Below, in pieces: positions 53,689-62,530 of a stretch of DNA of 64,000 nt. Origin of the DNA: Luteimonas kalidii. GTDB taxonomy: Bacteria; Pseudomonadota; Gammaproteobacteria; Xanthomonadales; Xanthomonadaceae. The first letter of the stretch is position 1; the number at the start of each line of letters is the position of its first letter. The notes beneath the pieces were generated by a model that was not told the DNA's origin, ran no database searches, and saw nothing but the letters and a program-made list of their open reading frames with translations. The position numbers and the translations under genes are program-made. The stretch covers positions 167,588 through 231,587 of the forward strand of contig NZ_JARXRO010000020.1 in NCBI RefSeq assembly GCF_029887935.1, read 5' to 3'.

Positions 53689-53710
53689 CGGGAAAGTTTA
53701 CACCGGAGGG

Positions 53711-53738
53711 TTTACTTTTCCCGGTATCTAACTACACT
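53711..53738 (+). promoter_or_regulatory. Putative promoter of the metallo-beta-lactamase lipoprotein gene
   Basis: TTTACT (53711-53716) and TACACT (53733-53738) are 16 bases apart. The -10 lies within the left arm of the palindromic operator, so repressor binding would block polymerase directly. Confidence 0.6.
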
Positions 53739-53751
53739 GCACAGTGTAGTT
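53730..53751. promoter_or_regulatory. Palindromic TetR-type operator
   Basis: AACTACACTG CA CAGTGTAGTT: ten-base perfect arms around a two-base centre, between divergent tetR and metallo-beta-lactamase genes and 13 bases before the latter's ATG. TetR-family dimers bind such sites. It covers the -10 of the plus-strand promoter. Confidence 0.88.
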
Positions 53752-53764
53752 TCCGGATCCCGCC

Positions 53765-54895
53765 ATGCCCGTTCCCCGCCGCTCCGCCCGTCCCCTCCGG
53801 CTACTGGCCGCCCTGATCCTCACCCTTGGAGCCTTGTCCGTGACTGCCTGCACCCTGTCCCTCGTCCGCACCAGCCGACCGTTGGCGGACTATCCCGCGT
53901 CGCCGCAGTCGGTCGACGGCAAATTCGCCAACCCGGTGCCGCGCCCGCCCATGAGCCTGGGCAGGATGGTCGCCCTGTTCTTCGAGGTGACGTTCCGCAA
54001 GCCCGCCGATACCGTGCCGGCCACGCCGCCGGTGGTGCTGCCGCTGACCCGCGAGGCGCTCGCGGCGGCGCCCGATCGCAGTCTGTTCCGGCTCGGGCAT
54101 TCGACCCTGCTGATCAAGCTGCGCGGCGGGTTCTGGATCACCGATCCGGTGTTCGCCGAGCGCGCATCGCCGTTCGCCTGGGCCGGGCCGAAACGCTTCC
54201 ACGCGCCGCCGATCGCGCTCGAGGACCTGCCGCCCCTGCGCGGCGTGCTGCTCTCGCACGACCACTACGACCATCTCGACCGCGACGCGGTGCTGGCGCT
54301 GGCCGCCAGGGCCGAGGTGTTCCTGGCGCCGCTGGGTGTCGGCGACCGCCTGGTCGCCTGGGGCGTGCCGGCCGCGCAGGTGCGCCAGTTCGACTGGTGG
54401 CAGGAGACCGAACTCGACGGCCTGCGCATCGTCGCCACGCCCGCGCAGCATTTTTCCGGCCGCGGCCTGTTCGATGGCGACCGCACGCTGTGGACCTCGT
54501 GGGTGCTGATCGATCCCCCCGCGCATGCCGACGACGCCGGCCTGCGCCTGTTCTTCAGCGGCGACACCGGCTATTTCGACGGCTTCCGCGAGATCGGCCG
54601 CCGCTTCGGCCCCTTCGACGTCACCCTGGTGGAAACCGGCGCCTACGACCGCCGCTGGGCCTCCGTGCACATGCTGCCCGAGCAGACGGTGCAGGCGCAT
54701 GCCGACCTGCGCGGAGGCGTGCTGCTGCCGATCCACAACGGCACCTTCGACCTGGCCCTGCACGCGTGGACCGACCCCTTCGAGCGGGTGACCGCACTCG
54801 CGGCCGAGCGCGGCATCGTGCTGGCCACGCCGCGCATGGGCGAGCGCGTCGACCTGGCATCGCCCCAGCCGACGACGGCCTGGTGGCGCGACTGA
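53765..54895 (+). CDS. MBL-fold metallohydrolase lipoprotein (NAPE-PLD/UlaG-like)
   Basis: A 376-residue protein with a hydrophobic N-terminus ending in a lipobox (VTAC, C29), so probably a lipoprotein. The metallo-beta-lactamase fold is seen in FRLGHSTLLIKLRGGFWITD, the metal motif LLSHDHYDHLDRDAVL, TPAQHFSGRGLFDGD, FFSGDTGYFDGFREIG and the late histidine LPIHNGTFDLAL. The pattern matches the branch that includes N-acyl-phosphatidylethanolamine phospholipase D and UlaG-like lactonases, suggesting a phosphodiester or lactone substrate in the envelope. Regulation by the divergent TetR protein is inferred from the operator overlapping its promoter. Confidence 0.9.
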   Translation: MPVPRRSARPLRLLAALILTLGALSVTACTLSLVRTSRPLADYPASPQSVDGKFANPVPRPPMSLGRMVALFFEVTFRKPADTVPATPPVVLPLTREALAAAPDRSLFRLGHSTLLIKLRGGFWITDPVFAERASPFAWAGPKRFHAPPIALEDLPPLRGVLLSHDHYDHLDRDAVLALAARAEVFLAPLGVGDRLVAWGVPAAQVRQFDWWQETELDGLRIVATPAQHFSGRGLFDGDRTLWTSWVLIDPPAHADDAGLRLFFSGDTGYFDGFREIGRRFGPFDVTLVETGAYDRRWASVHMLPEQTVQAHADLRGGVLLPIHNGTFDLALHAWTDPFERVTALAAERGIVLATPRMGERVDLASPQPTTAWWRD

Positions 54896-55122
54896 GGCGA
54901 GCGGCCGGCTCGCGCCGCGGGGATCGCCTGTCGACGTCCACAGCGGGATGGTGCCTGCCGTTCGCGGTGCGCGAGGATGCAACGTCTGGCGCGAGCCTGC
55001 GTTCGCGCACGCGTGAACCTCGAGACCGGTGAGTTGGCGAGGGACGCGACGTCACGTCGCTTCGCATCCGCTTCACCGCCGCGATGCGAGGTTCTTCGCA
55101 CCTCCTCTCCGGGACCCCCGCC

Positions 55123-55530
55123 ATGCCACGCGGAGACAAGTCCAGCTACACCGACAGGCAGAAGCGCCAGGCCGAGCACATCGAGGACAGCGAGAAGTCG
55201 CGTGGCCGTTCCGGCGAAGCCGCCGAGCGCATCGCCTGGGCCACGGTCAACAAGCAGGACGGCGGCGGCAAGAAGAAAGCGGCGAAAAAGGGTGGCAGCT
55301 CGAGCGGGAAGACCGCGAAGAAGGCGACGAAGAAGGCCACGAAGAAGGCCGCGAAGAAGTCCGCCAGCACGGCGCCGCGGAAGAAGACGGCGAAGAAGGC
55401 CGCGAAGACGTCCACCGGCAGGAAGAAGTCCGCTTCTTCCACGCGCAAGTCGTCCGGCGCACCGACGAAGCAGGCGGCCCGCAAGGGCGGACGCGCGACC
55501 GCGCGCAAGCGCGCCAACACCGACGGTTGA
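55123..55530 (+). CDS. Lysine/alanine-rich histone H1-like protein
   Basis: A 135-residue basic protein. Residues 1-48 form a short helical, charged region (SSYTDRQKRQAEHIEDSEKS, then SGEAAERIAWATVNKQDGGG). Residues 49-135 are a low-complexity tail of KKAAKK, AKKATKK and TGRKKS repeats, like the C-terminal tail of eukaryotic H1 and bacterial H1-like proteins. It should bind DNA non-specifically and compact or protect it. The ATG at 55123 fits the ordered N-terminus. The frame in the same phase continues upstream without similarity. It stands alone downstream of the MBL gene; the 227-base gap before it shows nothing clear. Confidence 0.8.
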   Translation: MPRGDKSSYTDRQKRQAEHIEDSEKSRGRSGEAAERIAWATVNKQDGGGKKKAAKKGGSSSGKTAKKATKKATKKAAKKSASTAPRKKTAKKAAKTSTGRKKSASSTRKSSGAPTKQAARKGGRATARKRANTDG

Positions 55531-55618
55531 GAATGTCCCCTCGAACGGGATGGCGGTGCGAACAGCCGGTCGCGGCCCTGCCGTGCGAGGATCCTCCACC
55601 CACCAGCCAGGGGAATGC

Positions 55619-56299
55619 ATGAAGACTCCCGCGAACGCGCAGACCTTGTTCCTTTCACGCCTGCCCCGGGCATCCGCTGCGATCCTGATCGCCGGTGTGC
55701 TGGCGTCCGGTTGTGCGGATCGGCAGGCCGATCCGTCGGCCCCGCCGGCCGGCTCCGACGCGACGGCGGCGGCAGACCCGTCCGCCCCGTCTCCTGCGTC
55801 GGGACCGCAGCCGGCGACGACGCCGGCGACGACGCCTCCCGATGCCGGTCCTGCGGCGGCAACGACGCCGCCCGACGCCGATCCTGCACCGGCCACTGCA
55901 GGCGACACCCAGGGCGGCGATGGCTCGGCCATCGAGCTGGACCCGCTCGTCGCCGCCGACCTGGAGCAGCCGGGGCTGACGGGCGAACTGGCCTGCAGCT
56001 TCGCACCGGAAGCGGGCGCCGCGCCGATGCTGTATGCGATGGGTGTCGTCGCATCCGACACCCCGGCGACGGGCATCGTCAAGGTGGCCGGCCATGTCGA
56101 AGGCCTGCGCTCGCCGGGTGGCTTCAGCGGCATGCTCGACGACCCCACGTTCACCGGCCGGGGCACGACGATCCGCATCGCTGCGACCGGCCCGGCCGCG
56201 GGCGGCGGCGAGTCGCCACCGCGTCCGGCGACGCTCACCTACCTGCGCGCCGACGGCGCCAGCCGGACGTTCGAAGGATGGTGGCAGTGCGGCCCCTGA
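55619..56299 (+). CDS. Putative lipoprotein of unknown function
   Basis: A 226-residue protein with a lipoprotein signal (IAGVLASGC, C32). The next 75 residues are a low-complexity Ala/Pro/Asp/Thr linker (for example PATTPATTPPDAGPAA), then a compact domain of about 120 residues: GLTGELACSFAPEAGAAPML, VAGHVEGLRSPGGFSGML and a C-terminal WWQCGP with a second cysteine likely to pair with that in ELACSF. The family is unknown to me. CAGGGG precedes the ATG at 55619. Confidence 0.75.
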   Translation: MKTPANAQTLFLSRLPRASAAILIAGVLASGCADRQADPSAPPAGSDATAAADPSAPSPASGPQPATTPATTPPDAGPAAATTPPDADPAPATAGDTQGGDGSAIELDPLVAADLEQPGLTGELACSFAPEAGAAPMLYAMGVVASDTPATGIVKVAGHVEGLRSPGGFSGMLDDPTFTGRGTTIRIAATGPAAGGGESPPRPATLTYLRADGASRTFEGWWQCGP

Positions 56300-56478
56300 G
56301 CCGCATGGCCCGTCTTCCTATCCGCATCGGGACCGCTCCCGGCCCCCAGGCGGCGTAGTGCGTGCCGATCGCGCGCGGCCCGGCCCGTCCGGGCACCGTC
56401 AGCCTGCCTCGGTCTGTTGACCTCAACCAATGTCGAGGCTCTAGCCTCGGCAGCCTGTCCCGATGCCCTGGCGATGCC

Positions 56479-57306
56479 ATGCCGCAGCCGCTGAAGAACC
56501 TCCACGCCTACCTCGCCCGCCTGGGCTTCGCCGCACCACCGGCGCCGACCCTGTCGACACTGCGCGCACTGCAGCCGGCGCATACGGCCGCGTTCCCCTT
56601 CGAAACCATCGATACCCTGCTGCGCAGGCCGGTGCCCGTCGACCTGCCCACGCTGGAGCGCAAGCTGCTCCACGCCGGACGCGGCGGCTACTGCTTCGAA
56701 CTCAACCGCCTGTTCCTGGCGCTGCTGCAGCGGCTGGGCTTCGACGCCCGCGCGCTGGCCGCGCGCGTGATCGAAGGCGATGCTCCGCTGGCGCGCACCC
56801 ACCTGACGCTGGCGGTGAGGATCGATGGCGTGACGTGGCTCTCCGACGTGGGGTTCGGCGGCATGGTGCCCACCGCTCCGCTGCGGCTCGACACGGATGC
56901 GGTGCAAGCCACGCCGCACGAACCCTGTCGCCTGGTCGCGACCGACGGCGGCTACCTGCTGCGCGCGCGGGTGCGCGATGCCTGGCGCGACCTGTACACC
57001 TTCGACCTGCAGCCCCAGCTCGACATCGATCTTGAGATGGGCAGCTGGTACGTCTCCACCCATCCGGGCTCGCCGTTCCTGGGCGAACTGCGGGTGGCCC
57101 GCACCGGCGAGGGATGGCGCAAGGCGCTGCGCAACGGCAGTTTCGCCGTGCATCGCCTCGGGGCGGCGAGCGAGCGTCGTGAGCTCGAGGATGCCGATGC
57201 GGTGCTCCGGGTACTGCGCGACGAGTTCGGCCTGCGCCCGCCGTCGGGCGTGGGTCTGCGCGATGCGCTCCAGGCACGCCTGGCGGCCACCACCGCAGCA
57301 CCCTAG
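56479..57306 (+). CDS. nat: Arylamine N-acetyltransferase
   Basis: A 275-residue enzyme that moves acetyl from acetyl-CoA to arylamines, hydrazines or arylhydroxylamines. The catalytic triad is visible: C72 in HAGRGGYCFELN, H108 in LARTHLTLAV, and D123 in WLSDVGFGG. Other family segments are TAAFPFETIDTLLRRPVPVD and WYVSTHPGSPF. Length is normal for prokaryotic NATs. The ATG at 56479 starts just before the conserved N-terminus (MPQPLKNLHAYLARLGF); the frame is open further upstream but without similarity. It is convergent with the TspO-like gene. Confidence 0.95.
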   Translation: MPQPLKNLHAYLARLGFAAPPAPTLSTLRALQPAHTAAFPFETIDTLLRRPVPVDLPTLERKLLHAGRGGYCFELNRLFLALLQRLGFDARALAARVIEGDAPLARTHLTLAVRIDGVTWLSDVGFGGMVPTAPLRLDTDAVQATPHEPCRLVATDGGYLLRARVRDAWRDLYTFDLQPQLDIDLEMGSWYVSTHPGSPFLGELRVARTGEGWRKALRNGSFAVHRLGAASERRELEDADAVLRVLRDEFGLRPPSGVGLRDALQARLAATTAAP

Positions 57307-57421
57307 CTCCGGGCCACCGGCTCCGCGAGCGACGTTCACGGAGGCCGGATTCCGGCAAGGAGTTCGCTCGCGTCGTCGGCCGACGGGCCGCCGCACCGCG
57401 CGGCTGCCGTTGCAGGGACTG

Positions 57422-58207
57422 TCAGGCGCCGCCCGCGTGCGATCGATGTACGTGCGGGGTGCCGCGTCCGCGCGCGCCGGAACGCAGGACCAGCGTTTGC
57501 ACCGCCAGCAGCGCGGCGATCGCCAGCGCGACCCACGCCGCGGTGCCTGCACCTGCCAGGTCGTGCCCGGACTGCTTCACGTAGACCGCCGCCAGCGCCC
57601 ACAGCGCGGCCGCCACGTACGCGAGGTTGCCGCGCATGCGGTGGTTGAGCACCAGCAGCACGGCCGCCGCCACCGCGAACAGCGCCAGGCTCCACGGCAG
57701 CTGGTCGCCGACCGGCAACAGCGCGTAGGCCACGATGACCTGCGCCAGGTTGAGGAACGCCGCCAGGGTCAGCCAGCCCGCGTGCAGCGACAGCGGGAGC
57801 CAGGCCCAGAGCCGCTGCCCCGGTGCCGGCGTCGCGTCGCGCGACAGCAGCAGCGCGCACCGCACCAGGCAGGCCATCGCGCCGAAGATCACCAGCAGGC
57901 AGGCCCAGAACCATTGGTTGGAGAACAGCGGCATCCACAGCGTGGTCAGCGCGAATCCAGCGGCGGCCCACGGCGCGATGCGTGCGAGCGTCGCATCCGC
58001 CCGGCGCTGGCCGGTGGCCTGCCAGCCGGCGTAGGCGAGATCGAGCAGGAAGATCAGGCCCCAGATCGAGAACGCGTACCCGGCGGCGACGAGCAGGGTC
58101 GGGTAGCGGTCCGAGACGGTACCGTTGTCCGGCCCGAAGGTTCCGGTATTCGATAGCCACGCCACGATCGGCATGGCGAGGGCGGTCAGCAGGACGAGCA
58201 GGCGCAT
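57422..58207 (-). CDS. TspO/MBR-like tryptophan-rich membrane protein
   Basis: A 261-residue multi-pass membrane protein, nine or so hydrophobic helices by eye, annotated as tryptophan-rich sensory protein-like. It starts MRLLVLLTALAMPIVAWLSN and has the signature AAGYAFSIWGLIFLLDLAYA, PLFSNQWFWACLLVIFGAMA and LAAFLNLAQVIVAY. It is considerably longer than classic TspO (about 160 residues), so it may be a distant relative. Porphyrin or steroid-like ligand binding is known for TspO but not shown here. The ATG at 58207 begins a typical membrane-protein N-terminus. Confidence 0.75.
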   Translation of the reverse strand: MRLLVLLTALAMPIVAWLSNTGTFGPDNGTVSDRYPTLLVAAGYAFSIWGLIFLLDLAYAGWQATGQRRADATLARIAPWAAAGFALTTLWMPLFSNQWFWACLLVIFGAMACLVRCALLLSRDATPAPGQRLWAWLPLSLHAGWLTLAAFLNLAQVIVAYALLPVGDQLPWSLALFAVAAAVLLVLNHRMRGNLAYVAAALWALAAVYVKQSGHDLAGAGTAAWVALAIAALLAVQTLVLRSGARGRGTPHVHRSHAGGA

Positions 58208-58247
58208 CACGGCTTCCGCGAAGCTGGCGCGACGGAGCGCGGACCGG

Positions 58248-58463
58248 TCACGGCTCGCCGAAACCGCGGCTGGAATGCGAGGCCGTGCGCGCGGCGGGCG
58301 CGACGTCGAGCCGCTCGCCCACCAGGACCGGATCGCCGTGCGGCGCGGTGCGCTGGCCATCGTCCTGCAGCCGGGCGTTGCCGCGGGTGAGCTGGCGGCG
58401 CTGCCAGGTGCGGTAGGCGACGAAGCCGAGTGCGCCGGCTGCGAACAGTTTCAGGAATGACAT
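58248..58463 (-). CDS. Small membrane-anchored protein
   Basis: A 71-residue protein with one N-terminal hydrophobic helix (MSFLKLFAAGALGFVAYRTW) followed by a basic, polar tail. No family is recognised. The start MSFLKLF and the spacing to the TspO-like gene (40 bases upstream of it) make it a plausible cotranscribed small gene. Compositional support is modest, because GC-rich shadows of this size are common. Confidence 0.55.
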   Translation of the reverse strand: MSFLKLFAAGALGFVAYRTWQRRQLTRGNARLQDDGQRTAPHGDPVLVGERLDVAPAARTASHSSRGFGEP

Positions 58464-58710
58464 GCCAGGTCTCCGACACGAAGCGGGGGTTGGCAGCGTG
58501 CAACGTCGCCGGTGATCCGGGCGTGACCGCGGCCTGCGCCGCCCAGGGTGTCCCCTTCACGACCGCTTTCGCGTCGTTCTGATTAGGATCGGCGTGGGAG
58601 ACGTGCGGGGCGATGGTGGCCGACGTCGAGCCCGGCTTCGCACCGTCCATCGGACGTGCGAGGGCCGGCGACGCCGTCCACCCTTCGCCGCCGACGGCGG
58701 GAGGCGTGCA

Positions 58711-59100
58711 ATGCAGGATGACGTCCAGATCGCGCTGCGCCGGGAGGCCGGGTCACGGCTGCACGTCCGCGTCAGCGGACGCACCACGCTGGCCAATACG
58801 CTCGCCTACTGGCGCGCCATCGCCGATGCGATCGAGGCCCAGCCGGCGCGCGAGCTGCTGCTGGTCGACGAGTTGACCGGACCGCCGCTCAGCGCCGAAG
58901 AGTGGCGCACCCTGGTCGCCGAAGTCGGTCCGCGCCTGGGGCAACTGCGCGTCGCGCACGTCAAGCCGCGGGGCCTGGAGACGGTCGAGTACTGCGTGCT
59001 GTCGGCGATCGGCGCCGGCCTGCAGGCGCAGGTGTTCTCCGACACGCAGCGCGCCAGCCTGTGGCTGAGCTACGGGGAGTCGCCCGCGACCCCGGACTGA
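58711..59100 (+). CDS. Small protein of unknown function, STAS-like length
   Basis: A 129-residue soluble protein starting MQDDVQIALRREAGSRLHVR. It has alternating strand and helix segments (LANTLAYWRAIADAIEAQPA, then ELLLVDELTGPPLSAEEWRT, then LGQLRVAHVKPRGLETVEY) that suggest a compact alpha/beta fold of STAS size, but no signature confirms it. GGGAGGCG seven bases before the ATG at 58711 supports the start. Convergent with the large HzsA-like gene. The function is unknown. Confidence 0.72.
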   Translation: MQDDVQIALRREAGSRLHVRVSGRTTLANTLAYWRAIADAIEAQPARELLLVDELTGPPLSAEEWRTLVAEVGPRLGQLRVAHVKPRGLETVEYCVLSAIGAGLQAQVFSDTQRASLWLSYGESPATPD

Positions 59101-59113
59101 CGCGGCGCGAGGA

Positions 59114-59134
59114 CGGCGCGAACTTCCCGCGCCG
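59114..59134. terminator. Possible hairpin between convergent genes
   Basis: CGGCGCG / CGCGCCG arms (seven bases) with loop AACTTCC lie between the stops at 59100 and 59156. There is no T-run, so termination activity is uncertain. Confidence 0.35.
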
Positions 59135-59155
59135 CCCGCGTCGCGCCTGGCGGAC

Positions 59156-61405
59156 TCAGCCGCCCGGCAGCAGCGGCCGCGATCCGTTGCGGCGCCGCGC
59201 GGTCCCACCGCCTTCGGTCTGCTTCCAGTGCCGCAGCAACTGGCGCAGCGCCTCGGGCCTGGCCTGCGACGCGGCGGTGCCGGCCTGGTTGCGCACGTTC
59301 TCGCCATGGCAGCCGGTGCAGGTGCGGATCTCGCCCGGCTGCATCGTCACCCACACCCGCTCGCGCACGATCGCCTCGCCCGCGGCATCGGTGGTCTGCC
59401 AGGTCAGCGCGCGGCTGGCCGGCACGAATGCGGCCGAGGAACCGTCGCTGGCGATCGCCACGCTGCCGGCGGGACCCGCCGGATACGCCGGGTTGCCGGT
59501 CGCCGCCATCGGTTGCGCGATCACGCGCCGACCGGCCTTGAAGTCGGTGTAGGCACGCACCTGGTTGCCCTGCAGGATCTGGAAGTGCGAGATGTCGTAC
59601 ACCCGCCCGCTGCTGCCGGTGGTGCGCACCCCGCCGGGGACGCGCAGGTTGAACGGCTGCTGGCGGTCGGCGCGGTCGCGGCTGGTCTGGTTGCGGACCA
59701 CGATCAGGGCCAGGTCGCGCGCCTTCATCCACTCGCGCAGGCTGGCTTCGCTGACCATCTCTTCCGAGAGCACGGCACTTTCCGGGGTGGTGATCGCCAG
59801 GGTCGGTGCCGGTGGCACCGTCCGCGCCACCACCTCCACCGCCTCCAGCTCCCACAGCAGGCCGCTGTAGGACTGCTGCGTGCCCGGCGTCCACCACGAC
59901 ACCGACTTGCTGATGCCGTTGCCGGTCAGTGCGTCGCCGGCGACCAGGCGCCCGCTGGCGTCGTTGCCCAGCTGGTGCAGGCGCAGGTCGATGCCGCGCT
60001 GGAAACTGGAACTGGGCGTGTAGCTGGCCACCATCTTCCCCGAGGCCAGCGGCAGCGGATTGCGGTAGCGGCCGCCGCTGGCGGAGGCCACCGTGATCAG
60101 CATCTGGTCGGCAGTGAGATTGGGCGCGGCGGTGACGCGCACGATGCGACCCGATGTGCCTTCGGCGAACTCGTTGGCATGGATGGCGTAGAACGTGCCC
60201 CGGTTGCGCGGATCCTCGCGCAGGTGGAACAGGCCGGAGTCGATGTCGATCTCGGTGCGGTTGGCGAACAGCGAGGTGTTGATGGTGTCGACCAGCGACG
60301 TGTCGCCGCGGAACGAACGCGGCACGTAGTTGAACGAAAGCTCGTGGCGGCCGATGTGGTTGAGGCTGAGCTCGTCGGTGCCGTCCTGGTTCATCTGCCA
60401 GGGCGTGAACAGGTTGTAGGTGAAGCCGTTGACCTCGCCGTAGGCGCTGGACATGCCGGTGCGCGATTCGGGGAAGGTCTCGGTGGCGCCCGATGCGCGC
60501 GACGCATTGCTCGCCTCGCTGGCGTAGTTGACCGGCCCGAAGGTCGACAGGTTCTGCTGGTCGCGCTGCAGGTGGTCCCAGCGGGTGAACACCACCCGGC
60601 CGTAGCTGTCGATCGTCGGCGAGAACGCCCCGCTCGGCGCGTGGTTGAGAATGCGCAATGCACCGGTGGCCGGATCCAGGCTGAAGATGCCGGTGACGGT
60701 GGGCGTGCTCTCGTATTCGTCCAGCTGCGGATACAGGTGCGAGAGGCCGTTGCGCGGCCGGTCGGAGGTGAACAGGATGCGGTCGTCGCTGGTGTACAGC
60801 GGCGAGATGTTGTTGTACGCGGTGGGCTGGTGGGCCACCTTGGTGATACGCGCGGTCTGCCCGCGGGCCAGCCCGGTCACCTCGTACAGCTGCCACTTCA
60901 CGTTGATGCTCGCGTGCTGGCGCGGCGGTGCGCCGACGACCATGCTGAAGACCGCCTTCGTGCCGCTCCAGTGCACGGTCGGCTCGCGCACGGCGATCGC
61001 GCGGTCGCCCTGCAGGCCGTCCATGCCGTAGCCCGCCTCGCGGGTCAGGTTGCGCAGGGTGCCGTCCGGGTAGCGGATCATCAGGTCGCCGCCGCGGGGC
61101 ACGTCGCCGATGTCGGGGAAATGGTTGGCGAACGAGGACACGCGGCTGCCGAAGGGGTCGCCTTCGGTCGGTACCTGGGTCACGAACAGGATCGGGTTCT
61201 CCACCGTCACCGCCTTCGGCGCCGCTGCGGAGGTGGCGCGGCGGGCGGCGGCGGGCGCCGCACCGGCGGCTGCGTCCGCCGCCAGGTCGAGTTCGGCCTG
61301 GGACACCTGCAGCTGCGCGCCGCAGGCCGACAGCAGCAGGCCGGCGGCCAGGATCAGGGCGGTGCGGAATCCGTTCCGGAGGGGGATGGGGGACGACAAG
61401 GTCAT
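59156..61405 (-). CDS. HzsA-like large lipoprotein with one c-type haem site
   Basis: A 749-residue exported protein. The signal ends in lipobox LSAC (C28). The body has repeated PD40/beta-propeller-like segments (ISPLYTSDDRILFTSDRPRN, APSGAFSPTIDSYGRVVFTR) and VENPILFVTQVPTEGDPFG, which together resemble the middle domain of the hydrazine synthase alpha subunit (HzsA-related family). Near the C-terminus, RTCTGCHGENVRNQAG is a CxxCH haem c attachment site with a nearby tail rich in Arg and Gly. Hydrazine synthesis itself is not implied; the family is widespread in other bacteria. The ATG at 61405 fits the signal. Function unknown; the haem suggests redox or ligand sensing. Confidence 0.75.
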   Translation of the reverse strand: MTLSSPIPLRNGFRTALILAAGLLLSACGAQLQVSQAELDLAADAAAGAAPAAARRATSAAAPKAVTVENPILFVTQVPTEGDPFGSRVSSFANHFPDIGDVPRGGDLMIRYPDGTLRNLTREAGYGMDGLQGDRAIAVREPTVHWSGTKAVFSMVVGAPPRQHASINVKWQLYEVTGLARGQTARITKVAHQPTAYNNISPLYTSDDRILFTSDRPRNGLSHLYPQLDEYESTPTVTGIFSLDPATGALRILNHAPSGAFSPTIDSYGRVVFTRWDHLQRDQQNLSTFGPVNYASEASNASRASGATETFPESRTGMSSAYGEVNGFTYNLFTPWQMNQDGTDELSLNHIGRHELSFNYVPRSFRGDTSLVDTINTSLFANRTEIDIDSGLFHLREDPRNRGTFYAIHANEFAEGTSGRIVRVTAAPNLTADQMLITVASASGGRYRNPLPLASGKMVASYTPSSSFQRGIDLRLHQLGNDASGRLVAGDALTGNGISKSVSWWTPGTQQSYSGLLWELEAVEVVARTVPPAPTLAITTPESAVLSEEMVSEASLREWMKARDLALIVVRNQTSRDRADRQQPFNLRVPGGVRTTGSSGRVYDISHFQILQGNQVRAYTDFKAGRRVIAQPMAATGNPAYPAGPAGSVAIASDGSSAAFVPASRALTWQTTDAAGEAIVRERVWVTMQPGEIRTCTGCHGENVRNQAGTAASQARPEALRQLLRHWKQTEGGGTARRRNGSRPLLPGG

Positions 61406-61713
61406 GAGGGTCTGCCGGAACGGGGAAGGCGGACGGCACCGGCAGCCAGCCCTGGCGACGGAGACAACAGCGTCCCCGCCAGCGTGTGGCCGGCACCTGC
61501 ATCGCATTGCGTTTGGATCCCCTTGGCGGAAATTCTTGGGCGCGGAAGCCTAACTGCAAGCTGAACTGCCTGAATCGCCGCGGTTTTCCGCGCCCATTCG
61601 GTGACGTGATCCACAGAACTGCGCTTGCATCGCGCGAAGTTCAGTTTCGGTACGGAGGCTTCAAGGAGCGGTTTCGGGGTGGGCGGACGGCGTGGCGGGG
61701 GAGCTGTGTGGAG

Positions 61714-62355
61714 TCAGGACGCGCGACTCGCCAGCCGCAGGCGCGCCCGCAGCAGCAGGGCGACCGCCAGCAGCCAGCCCACGATCATGGCGATCACCGT
61801 CTTCTGCGCCAGCCCGCGCGGCAGGTCGCGCCACAGCGCCAGCACCCAGACCGCGGCGAAGCAGGCCAGCGCCCACGGCAGCAGCCAGCGCACATGGCGC
61901 CGCCACGCGGCGTCGTGGCGGAACCGCAGCGCCTGCAGCACCAGGCCGGTGGTGGCGAACAGGAACGCGGCCTGCGCGCTGATGCCGTGCACCAGTCCCT
62001 CGACGCCCGGATCGACGCCGGGCAGGTCCATCGATGCGTACGCGGTGGTCGCCAGGGATGCACCCGCGAGCGCGAACAGGAGCACGGGCGCGGCACTGCG
62101 CGCATCCGCCCCCAGCGTGCGGTAAAGCCCCCAACCGAGCCCCGCCATCGCCAGCCCCAGGGCGACGTAGGCCGCCTGCAGCCATGCGCCCCAGGCGCCG
62201 ACCAGGTACAGGCTCATGGGGTGGGCCACCGGGTCCAGGTCGGGACGCAGCAGGTGCAGCGCGCCTGCGGCGAGCACGAAGGCCGCGATCCCGGCCAGGG
62301 CGAGGTGCGGCCAGACCAGGCCGGAGCGCGGGGGCGCGATCGGCGGAAGAGGCAT
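61714..62355 (-). CDS. DUF998 family membrane protein
   Basis: A 213-residue integral membrane protein with about six hydrophobic helices. It starts MPLPPIAPPRSGLVWPHLAL and includes LRPDLDPVAHPMSLYLVGAW, typical of DUF998 between helices one and two, and MDLPGVDPGVEGLVHGISAQ between later helices. The family is of unknown function. The 300-base gap 61406-61713 before it (in gene order, downstream) holds no supported gene; near 61550-61620 the composition is a little more AT-rich. The ATG at 62355 was chosen because the frame upstream lacks a membrane-protein pattern. Confidence 0.85.
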   Translation of the reverse strand: MPLPPIAPPRSGLVWPHLALAGIAAFVLAAGALHLLRPDLDPVAHPMSLYLVGAWGAWLQAAYVALGLAMAGLGWGLYRTLGADARSAAPVLLFALAGASLATTAYASMDLPGVDPGVEGLVHGISAQAAFLFATTGLVLQALRFRHDAAWRRHVRWLLPWALACFAAVWVLALWRDLPRGLAQKTVIAMIVGWLLAVALLLRARLRLASRAS

Positions 62356-62530
62356 CGGTCGATGTCGTCGAATTCGGGCCTCCAAGCATGCCGCCGTGGA
62401 CGCGTCGCCGCATCCTGCCGAGCGCCCGGACTCCTGCTTCAGCCCGCATCGGGTGGCGTCCGCATGGACCGGCTCCGTGTGACGCGGATGCACGCCGCAA
62501 GCCGACGCGGCTGGCGGCAGCGGCCCGGAG

